The translations under genes were made by a program, and so were the position numbers. The notes beneath the pieces are model-generated. The model saw nothing but the letters and a program-made list of their open reading frames with translations. It did no database searches and was not told where the DNA came from. From the NCBI RefSeq assembly GCF_020379485.1, contig NC_063448.1, positions 20,607,726 through 20,671,725 of the forward strand: a stretch of DNA of 64,000 bases, written 5' to 3'. Source of the DNA: Brassica napus (taxonomy: Eukaryota; Streptophyta; Magnoliopsida; Brassicales; Brassicaceae). This document shows, piece by piece, positions 1 through 9,487 of this stretch (positions are counted from its first letter, which is position 1; every line of letters starts with the position of its first letter).

Positions 1-1782
1 TTCAATCCCATGCTTCTTGCAATACTCATCAAACTTGCGATTACAAAACTCAAGGCCATTATCTGTTCTGAGAATTTTCACTTTCTTGTTTATTTGATTC
101 TCCACCAGCCCCTTCCATTCACAAAACTTCTCAAAGGTTTCATCTTTTGTCTTTAGAAACATCAGCCAGACCTTCCTAGATTTGTCATCAACTATTGACA
201 AGAAGTATTGCTTTCCTGATAACGAAGGAGTGACATTTGGAGATCCCCATAAGTCTGCATGTACATAACCCAAGACATCTTTGGTATTATGCCTTCCAAC
301 ATTGAAGCTCAACTTCTTGGATTTTCCCAGAACGCAATGCTCACAAAACTCCAGCTCATGTATCTCTTTCTTGATAATAAGCCCTTTACCAACCAACACC
401 TTTAGGCTATTTAAATTCATATGACCCAACCGACTGTGCCATAACGCTGTCTTGCTCATCTGATTCTCAGTGTTCAGATTCTCACTCAGTTCTGTATTTC
501 CATCCAGCACATACAAGCCCCCGCTAAGCCTGCCTCTTAGTGCCAGTTTATCGCCACTGTAGAAACTCACTAAGCCATCTCCACCTTGATGAGTGTATCC
601 CAACTTGTCTAGTGTACCAGTGGAGATCAAGTTTCTACGAATGTTTGGAACATATCTCACATTCTTCAACATCTTTATTGAGCCACCATTTGTATTTAGT
701 CGCACCGTTCCACAACCTTTGGACTCCACTGTGTGATTATCCCCAAGTAGAATCATCATTGGATCACATTCAGTGAAGTTCAACAGCCAATCCTTTCTTG
801 AGGTCATGTGAAAGGTGCAGCCTGAGTCAATCACCCAAGTGTTCTTAGCTTCTGAATGATCCATACTCAAGGCTTCAGAGAACACCAGCTTCTCAGTTAT
901 TACACCAGCTTCTCCTTGATTCTCATCTCCCATTTGCCGCTTTCTGGCAAAGCAGTCTTTTTTAACATGACCTTCCTTTTTACAGAACCAACACGTAAGT
1001 CTTGACTTGGAGTTTGATCTGCCTCGAGGTTTCTTCCCTTTTGAATCCTTATAGCCTCGATAACTAGACCTTCCTCTATCACTTGTGTATAGAGCTGCAC
1101 CTGAACTCTTCTCAGTCTTGTCAGACTCTGTGACTTCACGCTCTCTTGATCTAGCTGCAGATATCACTTCTTTCAATGTCAATGACTCTCTTCCATACTT
1201 CAACGTATGCTTCAACTGATCGTAGTTAGCTGGGAGAGATGTAAGCAACAGGATAGCTTGAACTTCATCTGTAACATTCACCTGCAAGCTTCCCAATTCT
1301 GCGATAATCTTGAGAAAATCATCTACATTCTGATCAATGCTCTTTGATTCAGCCATCTTGAATGTGTAGAACTTGAGTTGAAGGTGAATCCGATTTGGCA
1401 ATGAACTCTCCATGTATAGATGATTGAGCAGTGCCCAGATCTCAGCAACAGAGTCATCAACATTGATCTTGCGAAGAACCTTATCACCAAGATTCATCAC
1501 AATCAGATTCTTGGCACGTTCTGACTTCTCGATCTTCACTGGATCTGGAACGGTCTTCGTCTCTTCTTCCGATGTCGATTTATTATCGTCATCGCCATCA
1601 CTCTCGATCTTCTTACCCTCTGATTTCGAAATCGAAATCACTTTCTCAAGCTTCGTATCGGTCAGCACATCCTTCAACCCACGGTAACCAAGATGCGCCA
1701 TCATGCGGATCTTCCATAGCGAGAAATCTCCGGTCCCGTCAAAGATTCCGATGTTCGGAGTCGTCAACGAATCTGTCCCCAT
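1..1782 (-). CDS. Copia Gag-Pol polyprotein, partial (gag, CCHC, protease, GAG-pre-integrase, integrase core)
   Basis: ATG at 1782-1780, just after the PBS. The frame stays open for 594 codons to the window edge. Order seen: N-terminal gag with a GDFSLW-type opening, gag core ('LNHLYMESSLPNRIHLQLKF'), zinc knuckle CWFCKKEGHVKKDC near 1000-960, protease with active-site DSG ('VIDSGCTFHM') near 830, GAG-pre-integrase ('LWHSRLGHMN') near 450, then the integrase core with 'HADLWGSP' and 'RTDNGLEF' near 270 and 80, which carry the first two catalytic aspartates. In copia elements this polyprotein packages RNA, matures by proteolysis and integrates cDNA. No nonsense or frameshift mutation was seen in the visible part. 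Confidence 0.9.
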   Translation of the reverse strand, partial: MGTDSLTTPNIGIFDGTGDFSLWKIRMMAHLGYRGLKDVLTDTKLEKVISISKSEGKKIESDGDDDNKSTSEEETKTVPDPVKIEKSERAKNLIVMNLGDKVLRKINVDDSVAEIWALLNHLYMESSLPNRIHLQLKFYTFKMAESKSIDQNVDDFLKIIAELGSLQVNVTDEVQAILLLTSLPANYDQLKHTLKYGRESLTLKEVISAARSREREVTESDKTEKSSGAALYTSDRGRSSYRGYKDSKGKKPRGRSNSKSRLTCWFCKKEGHVKKDCFARKRQMGDENQGEAGVITEKLVFSEALSMDHSEAKNTWVIDSGCTFHMTSRKDWLLNFTECDPMMILLGDNHTVESKGCGTVRLNTNGGSIKMLKNVRYVPNIRRNLISTGTLDKLGYTHQGGDGLVSFYSGDKLALRGRLSGGLYVLDGNTELSENLNTENQMSKTALWHSRLGHMNLNSLKVLVGKGLIIKKEIHELEFCEHCVLGKSKKLSFNVGRHNTKDVLGYVHADLWGSPNVTPSLSGKQYFLSIVDDKSRKVWLMFLKTKDETFEKFCEWKGLVENQINKKVKILRTDNGLEFCNRKFDEYCKKHGIE

Positions 1783-1792
1783 CGTTGAACCT

Positions 1793-1805
1793 GGCTCTGA
1801 TACCA
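1793..1805 (-). other. Primer-binding site (tRNA-iMet)
   Basis: The minus strand reads TGGTATCAGAGCC, the standard complement to the 3' end of plant initiator tRNA-Met used by most Ty1/copia and many Ty3/gypsy elements. It sits 3 bases inside the LTR end and 10 bases before the gag ATG. Confidence 0.9.
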
Positions 1806-1808
1806 ATC

Positions 1809-2298
1809 TGTTAGAACTCATTAACAATTTGAACCTCCTTGACCTCCTCACTCAGTCTCTTCCACTTATCGATTCTCTCTTTTGTGTAATCAAGCAAGAT
1901 CAACAGATAAGCAACATAAAAGAAAGAGTACAAGACGCAAGCTTTGTTTACCCAGTGTTAGTATCCGATTTGGAGTACTTAGTCACTGGGGCCAGATCGA
2001 ATCTGACAATCCACTCAGAGATGAATACACCTGCTCAAGAACAGAGCAATCCTCAGAATCAGCTCTTGACCTTAGCTCGATTCTGTTACAGTTTGTTACA
2101 GATGAAGAAGAAGGATAAAAATCTCAAGACTTTTAAAGCCGTTACAATATATATCAAACCCTCTATCGCGACTAGAGACTTCTCCAATGATTCAACAGCT
2201 TCTTTCCCGGTTATTCAGCAAACCACCTAACCGGCTCTTCTTCATTCTACTTAAACCAAGTCTTCAGAAGATTGTAATCATATATGCTGACTTCAACA
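1809..2298 (-). repeat. 5' LTR of the left-edge copia element
   Basis: On the minus strand the block begins TGTTGAAG (2298-2291) and ends TTCTAACA (1816-1809), giving TGTT...AACA ends and a length of 490 bp. A TATATAT-containing core promoter is visible near 2145-2155. The 1809 boundary is fixed by the adjacent PBS; the 2298 boundary rests on the TGTT/AACA symmetry only, since the partner LTR is outside the window. Confidence 0.7.
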
Positions 2299-2572
2299 AC
2301 TTTAAACCCTAAGAAAGAGTTTGAGCCAGCTAAAGGTTCTTCAAGGACAAGGCCTAAGATCAAACAAAATGATCACAGATTTCAATTCATAACTTCTGAA
2401 TTCTGATACACTACTAAATAGATCCTACCAATACAATCATTAACTAAATGGTTGATATATGAAACCACTTATTTAATTCAATTTCAATATGAAGCACACA
2501 AAACTTGCACTGATTTTTTTAAGTTGCTTCAAGTTTCAAACTGCAAAAGAAAGAGACCACTCAAGGGAAAAC
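2299..2572 (-). other. Proximal part of GIP1-like intron 4
   Basis: Begins with a donor on the minus strand (CAG|gttttc) directly after exon 4 and is AT-rich. I see no further exon before the copia LTR. This is the stretch into which, or beside which, the element inserted. Confidence 0.6.
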
Positions 2573-3154
2573 CTGAGTGGTGTCAGCTGGTGGTTTGGCA
2601 CTCCAGAGGCAGAAGACCAAGAACTAGTGTAACCCTGAGTTCCACTTTCTTTCTTGTTTGTAGATTTCCCCTGGAAGTTTCCAGAATCTGAACAACAGAA
2701 GCACATAAGCATGAATCCTAAAGTTTACTTTAGGCATTCAAGAGATCGTGTTTATACCAGCGGAGCTGAGATGGGTAGATGCACTTCGTCCAGCATAGCG
2801 ATCAGAACCACCTCTGCCACCGCTGTTGTATCTGTTATTAGCACCACGCGGCCGGGAATCCGGTATATCCCTTGTCTGAAAAGAAACAAAAGACTTCAAA
2901 AATCGCCAAAAGCTCCAGCAAACCAATTGATACTAACCCAAACTAGAAATTTGATTGACTTCCACCAAAACATCTAGAGTGACATCATTAGGCATGTCAA
3001 TGAACAGAACTGTGACTAGAAACAGCAGATAAAGGTGCTAATACACAATAAAGAGAGTCAGTGGTCTATTTGCGGTAAGAAAACGGGTTTCAGCACCGAC
3101 TGACTCACCTCTTTCTTCTTCTCTTTTTTGCTCTTCACCTCGTGAAAAGGATCT

Positions 3155-3190
<36 letters not shown>

Positions 3191-3644
3191 CAAGTATGAG
3201 TATCACAAAATAGACGCCAACTAATAAAGACAAAACCTTTGACGCTGAGAACTAACTTGCACAAGTAAGAAAACAAAAACAAACTTTCACCAAAGAAGAC
3301 GACTTTTAAACTATATGAATAGTACGAAACTAAAAATAAAAAAGCTTTGATACATCAGAATTCAAAACCCCAATTGAAACCCTAAACAATCAGCAAATTA
3401 CGATAAACCCTAATCGAGAAAAGGAGAAACCTTGAGAGAGGAGGCGATGAACGGCTTCGTTAGGATCCATATTGCAGTCTTTGAGCATAGCGTAGATCTC
3501 AGCCTCGGGAGAGTTGACGACTTCCTTCAAGCTCTGTACTATTTTCCTAGACCCTGACGGAATATCGTTCATTCCATTATTGCCCTTTCTCCCTCCGCCG
3601 CCGCCGACAACGACCTTGATGCTGCTGCTGCTGCTGCTGCTCAT
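2573..3644 (-). CDS. GBF-interacting protein 1-like (DUF1296) gene, exons 1-4 only
   Basis: Exons on the minus strand: 3644-3431, 3152-3109, 2875-2758, 2687-2573, all with GT-AG borders and continuous phase (163 codons plus 2 bases). Exon 1 encodes a poly-Ser and Gly-rich start, then the GIP1 N-terminal domain ('SRKIVQSLKEVVNSPEAEIY', 'CNMDPNEAVHRLL'), completed in exon 2 by 'DPFHEVKSKKEKKKE'. Exons 3-4 are Gly/Arg then Ser/Gln rich ('RGGSDRYAGRSASTHLSS', 'FQGKSTNKKESGTQGYTS'). This matches the plant GIP1-like family, nuclear proteins in which GIP1 assists DNA binding by G-box factors. Family members run to several hundred residues, so most of the gene is missing here. The next recognisable sequence, 275 bp past the exon-4 donor, is the copia LTR at 2298, so the gene is either split by the element within intron 4 or truncated. 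It looks like the counterpart of Arabidopsis AT1G29370. Confidence 0.85.
3159..3185. repeat. (AG)n microsatellite
   Basis: About 13 uninterrupted AG units in intron 1 of the GIP1-like gene, immediately upstream of the exon-2 acceptor. On the sense strand this is a CT tract acting as the polypyrimidine tract. Confidence 0.95.
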
Positions 3645-3767
3645 CTTATCCGCCGTGACCTGCCTCTCTCTCTCTCTCTCACAATCGGATCTGGATTGAA
3701 AGTATATAACGACGCTCTGTGTCTTTTGTCAGCCGCGAGAATACGAACAAGGAAGGCGAAGGGGGGA

Positions 3768-3776
3768 TTATATATA
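3768..3776 (-). promoter_or_regulatory. Probable TATA box of the GIP1-like gene
   Basis: The minus strand reads TTATATATAA about 125 bp upstream of the ATG, followed downstream by a CT-rich leader (the gagaga-type tract near 3665-3680 on this strand). Spacing is typical for a plant core promoter with a short 5' UTR. Confidence 0.5.
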
Positions 3777-3899
3777 AGAAAACCCTCTCCAGATTTTTCA
3801 CCGTCGTTTTAATTTCTTTTTCTTTTTCCTCTTTTGTTTCTCTTTCCCAAACTATGAAACCGTATCTAAAACATTACTAATATACAGTCTTTTCAACTA

Positions 3900-4378
3900 G
3901 GGGAATTCTCGCACCATTTTCATGTTTTGGTCACGTAAAAAAATAACTAAAATGTTTCATTTAATAGCTAAAAAGATCTAATACCTTAGATATATAAAAA
4001 ATTAAAAATTAAAACTAAAACACTAAAATATTAAAAAAAAAAATTATAGTTTTAGATTATATGTTTTCAAATTCGAACCTTTTTATAAAAAAAATTTAAT
4101 TTTTTTTTTAATTTTCTTTATGTAATTCGAAAATACTTTTTGAAATTATTTTTAAAATTTCTATTTCCAAATTTTTAATATTTATTTTTTATATTAAAAT
4201 TTTTTAAATCTCAATCCAAATCCCACCCCTTAACTATAAACCCTAAAGTTTGGATTAGTTAACTCTAGAGATATAAATGTATATTTACCATTTTTAATGA
4301 AACATTTTGGTCATTTTGATCCTTAAAATCTATATTTCTGACATAAACTTTTTTAATGTTATCCTAAGATATTTCCCC
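3900..4378. mobile_element. MULE-type MITE, copy 1
   Basis: Starts GGGGAATTCTC and ends ATATTTCCCC, with long imperfect inverted terminal regions: the motif 'aatgtttcattta' near the left end recurs inverted as 'taatgaaacatttt' near the right end. The interior shares landmarks with the copy at 4436-4948 ('tttagattatatgttttcaa', 'cttaactataaaccctaa'). Flanking 9-mers (3891-3899 and 4378-4386) match at 7 of 9 positions, a decayed Mutator-type duplication. No ORF. Confidence 0.75.
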
Positions 4379-4435
4379 TTCAATTAACTAGAGATTTTTA
4401 TCACTATATTTAAATATATCACACATATATATTAT

Positions 4436-4948
4436 GTGCAATTCTCCTAAATATACAATTTTCAAGTTTTGGTCACAAAAATAGACCACAAAGAGAAAAA
4501 TGACCTAAATGTTTCATTTAATAGGTAAAATGACACTAATACCCTAGATATAAAAAAAATTAAAAAAAAATTAAAAAAACTAAAAATATTAAAAAAATTA
4601 AAAAGAAAAAAAGAAATTTTTTTTTTATAGTTTTAGATTATATGTTTTCAAATCAAACTTTTTTATAAAAAAAAATTTTGAATTTTTTTTTTTTGAAGTT
4701 TCTTTTTGTAATTCGAAAATAGTTTTTGAAACTATTTTCAAATTTTTAATATTTATCTTTTATTTTATAAAATTTTAAACTTCAATCTCAAATCCCACTG
4801 CTTAACTATAAACCCTAAGGTTTGGATTAGTTAACCCTATGGATATAAATATATATTCACCTCTTTAATGAAACATTTTGGTCATTTTCTTCTTTGTGGT
4901 CTATTTTTGTGACCAACACTTTTTGAGTGCTATCGTAGGGTATTTCTC
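4436..4948. mobile_element. MULE-type MITE, copy 2, with 9-bp TSD
   Basis: Flanked by a perfect 9-bp duplication ATATATTAT (4427-4435 and 4949-4957). The terminal ~80 bp are inverted repeats: 34 bases in from each end comes the shared block 'ggtcacaaaaatagaccaca', read from opposite strands. A 9-bp TSD and long TIRs are Mutator-like hallmarks. The interior is AT-rich and non-coding, so it is non-autonomous. Confidence 0.85.
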
Positions 4949-4957
4949 ATATATTAT

Positions 4958-5751
4958 TACATCAATGTTATAAAACTATAAATAGTAAATTGAATTAAAT
5001 ATGAATGATTGAAAATTATGATTTTTTTCTACCATCTACGTATATATGGGATGGTGAGTAAATGTGAAGTTAATAAAGAATTTGTTAAAACTTAGTTATT
5101 ATCCAATTATCTTACATATTTAGGTTATTAAGAAAATATATTACTAGCATCAACTGTTTTATATTCTTTTAATTCAGAGTTCAGATCATTGAACTTGCAT
5201 TTTTATTTACAAATTTCTTAGATATTATTTGAGAAGTATTTGCCACATGTCTTTTCTATAATTATTTTCGCAAAAAATGTGATATGACTACAAAAATTGA
5301 TGATATTGCTTATGGTTAAATATGATATGGAAATATTATTTAATTTAATTTTTTAAAATCACACAGTTTTTATTACTAAAATATTCAAAAAATTCTACAA
5401 TCTTTTTAAAAAATATAAATTTTAGTCATAAAATCATTAGTTTCTTATACATCTACAAATTTTATAAATACTTTTTAGTTTTTGATAATTATACAAATTT
5501 TATATCAATTTTTATTAATTTATACAAACTGATTTAATATATTTAACCAAAAGAAATAGAGAGAAAAATCTATCTAAGATTATAATTTTAAAAATATACA
5601 TATATATTCTTAAATATAATTTTAAATAGACACAACTATTTTTATCTTAATTTTATCTTGTATTAAAATACTGGTAAGAAAATAATAAAATCTACAATAT
5701 TAATAAAATTTTATTTTAAACAAAATTTAAATCAATATAATTTAAATAAAA
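4958..5751. other. AT-rich intergenic DNA, no feature seen
   Basis: No ORF, gene remnant or clear terminal repeat was recognised. Confidence 0.7.
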
Positions 5752-6446
5752 TCATGTATAGTCTAACTTCCACCACAAATCAGCTACATCATCAACACGA
5801 GAAACCTCAATGATGATCTCATCCGCCAGACTCAACAAAATCTTTGAATAAGCCTTCTCTTCAATAACCTCCATCTCAGCTGTAACAAGTTCAACCTTCT
5901 TCACTGACAACGGTGCCCATAGACCTTGTTGCTGCAGCAACGCATTCATCTTGCTTTGCTAGAGACTGGAAATGTTCCTTCCAGTAAACTTGTCAATCTT
6001 CATGTCCATCTCAGACATCTTATCACCAAATTCAACCTGGCTCTGATACCAGTTTGCTATGACGGATGTGAAAAGAAACAGAATAGTAGATTGATAAACA
6101 ATAAAGAAAGACACGGAGATTTAACATGGTTCACCCTAGGGCTAAGTTCACGGGCAAAGAGAGTACTTTATTAATGGAGGCGAGTTTTTAGAGTACAATT
6201 CGTGCTACAAAATATGGTAAAACTCTAATGGTATATATATAAGAAAGCGATTAATGAAACTTTTCATATTTTTCGGATTTGGCAAGGAGCGCCCGCTCCA
6301 TGCCGCAAGGAATGCCCACTCCATGCCACACGGAGCGCCTGTTCCATGTCTTAAAGAACGCTTGTTCCCCGCCAAAGAACACCTGATCTATGATTCCTGG
6401 ATCACCCGTTCCATGCTAATTCTCAGATTCAAGGCATATTTCAACA
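5752..6446 (-). mobile_element. Copia relic: LTR, PBS and 5' gag fragment
   Basis: Minus strand: LTR 6446-6055 (begins TGTTGAAATATGCC, ends ATAGCA, about 392 bp, TATA near 6230-6240), a tRNA-iMet PBS (6051-6039) and a gag N-terminus ending at 5752 after 'ADLWWKLDYT'. The gag matches the copia type ('MNALLQQQGLWAPL', 'VEVIEEKAYSKILLSLADEI'-like segments). A TAG replaces the expected Trp between 'ISSL' and 'QSKMNAL'. Everything downstream of gag is missing. The right LTR end abuts an F-box pseudogene, implying insertion into it. Confidence 0.75.
6055..6446 (-). repeat. LTR of the copia relic, with internal 23-bp minisatellite
   Basis: Boundaries come from the TGTTG start at 6446 and the PBS at 6051-6039. 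Between about 6283 and 6418 there are six degenerate head-to-tail copies of a 23-base unit like AAGGAGCGCCCGCTCCATGCC, one of them shortened to 21 bases. The array is unusually GC-rich for this neighbourhood. Confidence 0.65.
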
Positions 6447-6830
6447 TGACTTTATCATGTGTTAGAGAAGAAAAGCTTGCGGTTTTATTTAGTCATGTCA
6501 AAATTGGTAAGTTTGAGATATGAATTACTACTAAGATTGAGGCCGAAGAGGTGTTGTGGAGCAAGTTCTTGACAGTGGAAATGGAAACGGGATTTTACAC
6601 TCTGACTACAAATAATAGTTTCTTCATTGACGAAGAGAAGAAAGTTGCAATGGGTATTATGGGTTACTCCAAAACATTCAAAATTGTTGGAGAGGCTGGA
6701 TACTTAAAAAACTGGAACCCGTAGAAATTCCAGGCGGGGACAAAAACTATAGAGAAAATGTGTGTTCATATGTTCCTAGTCTAGCGCAAATAAAGGAACC
6801 TTCTTCGAGACGTAAAAAGTAACAACAAAA
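6447..6830 (+). pseudogene. F-box associated (FBA type 1) domain pseudogene, C-terminal part
   Basis: Translated pieces match the conserved end of Brassicaceae F-box/FBA proteins: 'CVREEKLAVLF', then 'ITTKIEAEEVLWSKFLTVEM', 'SFFIDEEKKVAMG', 'KIVGEAGYLK' and, after a frame change, 'CSYVPSLAQIKEP'. Intact members are substrate receptors of SCF ubiquitin ligases. A TGA sits where the family has Trp (EI-W-ITTKIE), at about 6521-6523, and a second disruption follows near 6720-6780. The N-terminal F-box is absent, apparently replaced by the copia LTR to the left. Confidence 0.75.
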
Positions 6831-7084
6831 CTTGTCGACACTTGTCTCACTTGAAAAGCATAGCTGGGTCTGGTGATCTGCAGGAGGGAAGGCAAATGAG
6901 AAATAAAAATGTAATGATTAGTCTTACATTCGTGGTTTCATCTTTGTCCTACATTTATTTCTTTCAATACTCTTTACAGTTAGCTCTTCTGATGCAACGT
7001 GTCTTTCTTAAGATTATAAATGTTCTTTTTTTTTCTCAAACCGGTGACAATTTAAAATAAAAATACAAAAGAATAGAAAAAAAA

Positions 7085-7433
7085 ATGAGTATAAACCAAA
7101 TCTCACTTGTGTTAGCTGATCGCTCTGTGAAGCTTTCCATTAGGATCTTAGAAGACCTTCCGGTGATGATTATTGGAAATTGTGAAATTCGTACAAATTT
7201 TTTTGGTTCTTGAGATGGATGAAAAACCAAAGGACCCTTTGATTTTGGGAAGACCTTTCTTAGCTATAGTTAGAGCTATCGTGAATGTTAGAAAATGGAA
7301 GATTAATCTTCATCTTGGAAGATGGAATATTGTTCACTTTGACATAAAGGGTGTGATGAAGAAACCCACTATTAAAGGCCAAGTGTTCTTTGTGGAGGAA
7401 ACGAAATACGTTTTAATGTTATTATTTTTGTAA
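7085..7433 (+). pseudogene. Athila-type Ty3/gypsy protease-region fragment
   Basis: Frames contain '[19 protein letters not shown]' and '[20 protein letters not shown]', the '[10 protein letters not shown]' retropepsin tail typical of Athila/Tat elements (the element at 46.7-48.0 kb has 'PLIFGRTFMATVGA' at the same place). Stop codons interrupt it and no LTR or other domain is adjacent, so it is an isolated fossil. Confidence 0.65.
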
Positions 7434-8094
7434 ATGTTAATAAATCTTAACGAAAATACTCTAAATAAATTTCACTAATTTTGCTGAACTTGTTTATTAA
7501 TGAGATTGAGATTTTGATGCTGAAATACTTTTAAAATGTTTTTTAACAAGCCTGATTATACAGAAACTACCCATTTACTATTTAGGCATCGAGCCCTCAG
7601 CACAAATTGCCAATCGTCCAGCCCATTGCATTGTTGCTGCCCAATATAGTGTGTCGAAGTCTCGCAAATACATAATGCATGTTTGTATTTTCTCTTGTTA
7701 TAATTCTTAGTTGTTACAGTAACCCCATGTTTATATACCAAAATATCAGCCGAGTCTGTTTTGCAATATTTTTTATACGTGCTAACAATAATCTATTAGG
7801 CACTTCAACTGATCCGATATGGGATGGACTATGAGCCGGCCATTCCAGCCCTGATGATATATTTTGAATTATGTGTACTTGCAAGAAAACTTTCAAACGA
7901 GCTTGGTGGACGGAGAGCTACTTCGAAGCAAGTTCTCATGAGATGTGAGGTATGTTCAGGCATTGGACACCAAAACATGTCATATATCTAAATAACCAAT
8001 CAGAATGTTCAATCCCCATAAATCAAACGAATCTGAATGGAAAAAAAAACTAATTGATCAAAAACTGAATAACACTTAATTTAGCTATCATAGT
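7434..8094. other. Unassigned intergenic DNA
   Basis: Short minus-strand frames exist at about 7556-7896, but neither resembles a family I know and they lack upstream signals. Bases 8095-8099 (ttaat) are the left target-site duplication of the adjacent copia element. Confidence 0.6.
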
Positions 8095-8099
8095 TTAAT

Positions 8100-8254
8100 T
8101 GTTAGGATCTAGAAGGTTCTAGATCCGAATCAATATATGAGATAAGCACATATTGTTATAAATAAGTCCAAGTAGATATGAGAAGATCTTAGTCTCGAGA
8201 TGTATATATAGAGTAAATAACAAGTAATTCTTCAAGTCAATCTCTTGTCTTTCA
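8100..8254 (+). repeat. 5' LTR of the broken copia element (155 bp)
   Basis: Begins TGTTAGGATC and ends TTGTCTTTCA immediately before the PBS. Contains GATGTATATATAG as a TATA box near 8200-8212. The tail 'ttcaagtcaatctcttgtct' recurs with one change at 21066-21085, which identifies the 3' LTR remnant. Confidence 0.85.
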
Positions 8255-8267
8255 TGGTATCAGAGCC
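8255..8267 (+). other. Primer-binding site (tRNA-iMet)
   Basis: TGGTATCAGAGCC directly after the LTR with no spacer. Confidence 0.9.
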
Positions 8268-8318
8268 ACAATAAAATCAAGTGAATTTCTTCGTTGGTAT
8301 TTGACAAGAGAAGAAGAT

Positions 8319-9487
8319 ATGAGTGGAAAAGATCTCGTGAGTTCATCGAGTGCCGTTCCTGAAGGGACAATGTCCTCGTATTACCTTGCCCCTGCGGATA
8401 ATCCAGCAACCTCTATCTCTCCCGTGATACTTGCATGGGCGAACTATGCTGAGTGGGCATCAGAACTTGAGAATGCCTTGCGTGCCAAGCACAAAATAGG
8501 GTTTATCAATGGAAGCTTGAAGATTCCAGATGAAACATAGAAGCCGGTGGAAGCTGAGATGTGTAGGACAGTTAACTCCATCATCGTGGGATGGATCAGG
8601 GCTTCGATCTCTCCCGTGTTGTGATCAACGGTTCCTTTCTAGCCGGATGCTTGCAAGATGTGGACGGAGCTGAAAAAACGCTTCTCGGTGGGGAGCGTTG
8701 TACGTGTGCATCAGCTCAAGGCGGAGTTAGCTTCATGTAAACAACATGGATCTAGTGTTATGGACTATTTTGGAAGACTATCTCAAAAATGGGAGGAGCT
8801 GTTGAGTTGCAAGCCGATCCCTAAGTGTACGTCTGATGCTGCTGACGTATACGTCAAGGAATATGAAGAGGATAAGGTTCATCAATTCCTTATGGGTCTA
8901 GACGAAGAAAGGTTTAGCAATGTCTACACTAACATTATTGGTTTGGAGGTTCTCCTGGATCTTAACTCGGCATATCAAAGAGTAGTTCGAGAAGAAAAGA
9001 GGCTCGGGGATCACGCCTTGAAACTAAGGAGGCACTGGTGGGCTTCGTCGCGAAGACAGTGCAGAGAGAAGGAGAAGAAGGTGTGGCCAGACGTCGTAAC
9101 TCTATCATATGTGGTAACTGTGGTCGTACTGGACATGAGAAGGAGTGTTGGCAAATTATTGGCTTTCCGGAGTGGTTTACTGAGAGGAATCAGGCAAATG
9201 GAAGAGGTGGAAGAGGCAGAGGAAGAGGAAGAATTAACTCGTCGCGAGCCAATGCAGTGCAAACACCGGGTGCGTTTTCGTCTGGAAATCAAGGATCATA
9301 GGTGCCGCAGCTGAGTGCTGAGCGGTGGGCATCTCTTGCCTCGTTGATTGAGCGCCAGAAGCCAGCTCCTATTCCAGATAGGTTAAACGGTACGGTACAA
9401 ACTGGTAAAGTTATCATTGACACCGGGGCATCACATCACATGACAGGGGATGTGTTGTTACTATGCAACGTCCGGAGTATCATACCC
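8319..9487 (+). pseudogene. Copia gag and start of protease, degraded
   Basis: ATG at 8319 ('MSGKDLVSSSSAVPEG'). In-frame stops at 8538-8540 and in the following ~100 bp; an open stretch resumes at 8658 ('WTELKKRFSVGSVVRVHQLK'). After a frame change near 9030 comes a zinc knuckle 'CGNCGRTGHEKECW' (9110-9150) and a Gly/Arg-rich tail. The protease starts with 'VIIDTGASHHMTGD' near 9412-9452 and is cut at 9487 by the Tekay-type insertion. Confidence 0.8.

Larger units (their letters stand above)
1..2298 (-). mobile_element. Ty1/copia LTR retrotransposon, 5' half (runs off left edge)
   Basis: Reading the minus strand from 2298 downward gives an LTR (2298-1809), a 3-base spacer, a tRNA-iMet primer-binding site (1805-1793) and an uninterrupted gag-pol frame that leaves the window at base 1. 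Only the integrase core is reached; RT, RNase H and the 3' LTR lie beyond the edge, so age and TSD cannot be read. The lack of stops or frameshifts in 594 codons suggests a young, possibly autonomous copy. It lies just downstream of exon 4 of the GIP1-like gene in the same orientation, so it is probably inside that gene. Confidence 0.9.

Noticed and set aside
2738..2926. Reading GIP1-like exon 3 straight through to a stop near 2744
   Set aside because: A donor at 2757 and acceptor at 2688 restore the frame into a conserved exon, so the apparent stop is intronic.
7556..7896. Overlapping minus-strand ORFs as a hypothetical gene
   Set aside because: No splice logic, promoter signal or family resemblance; ORF lengths are within chance for this composition.
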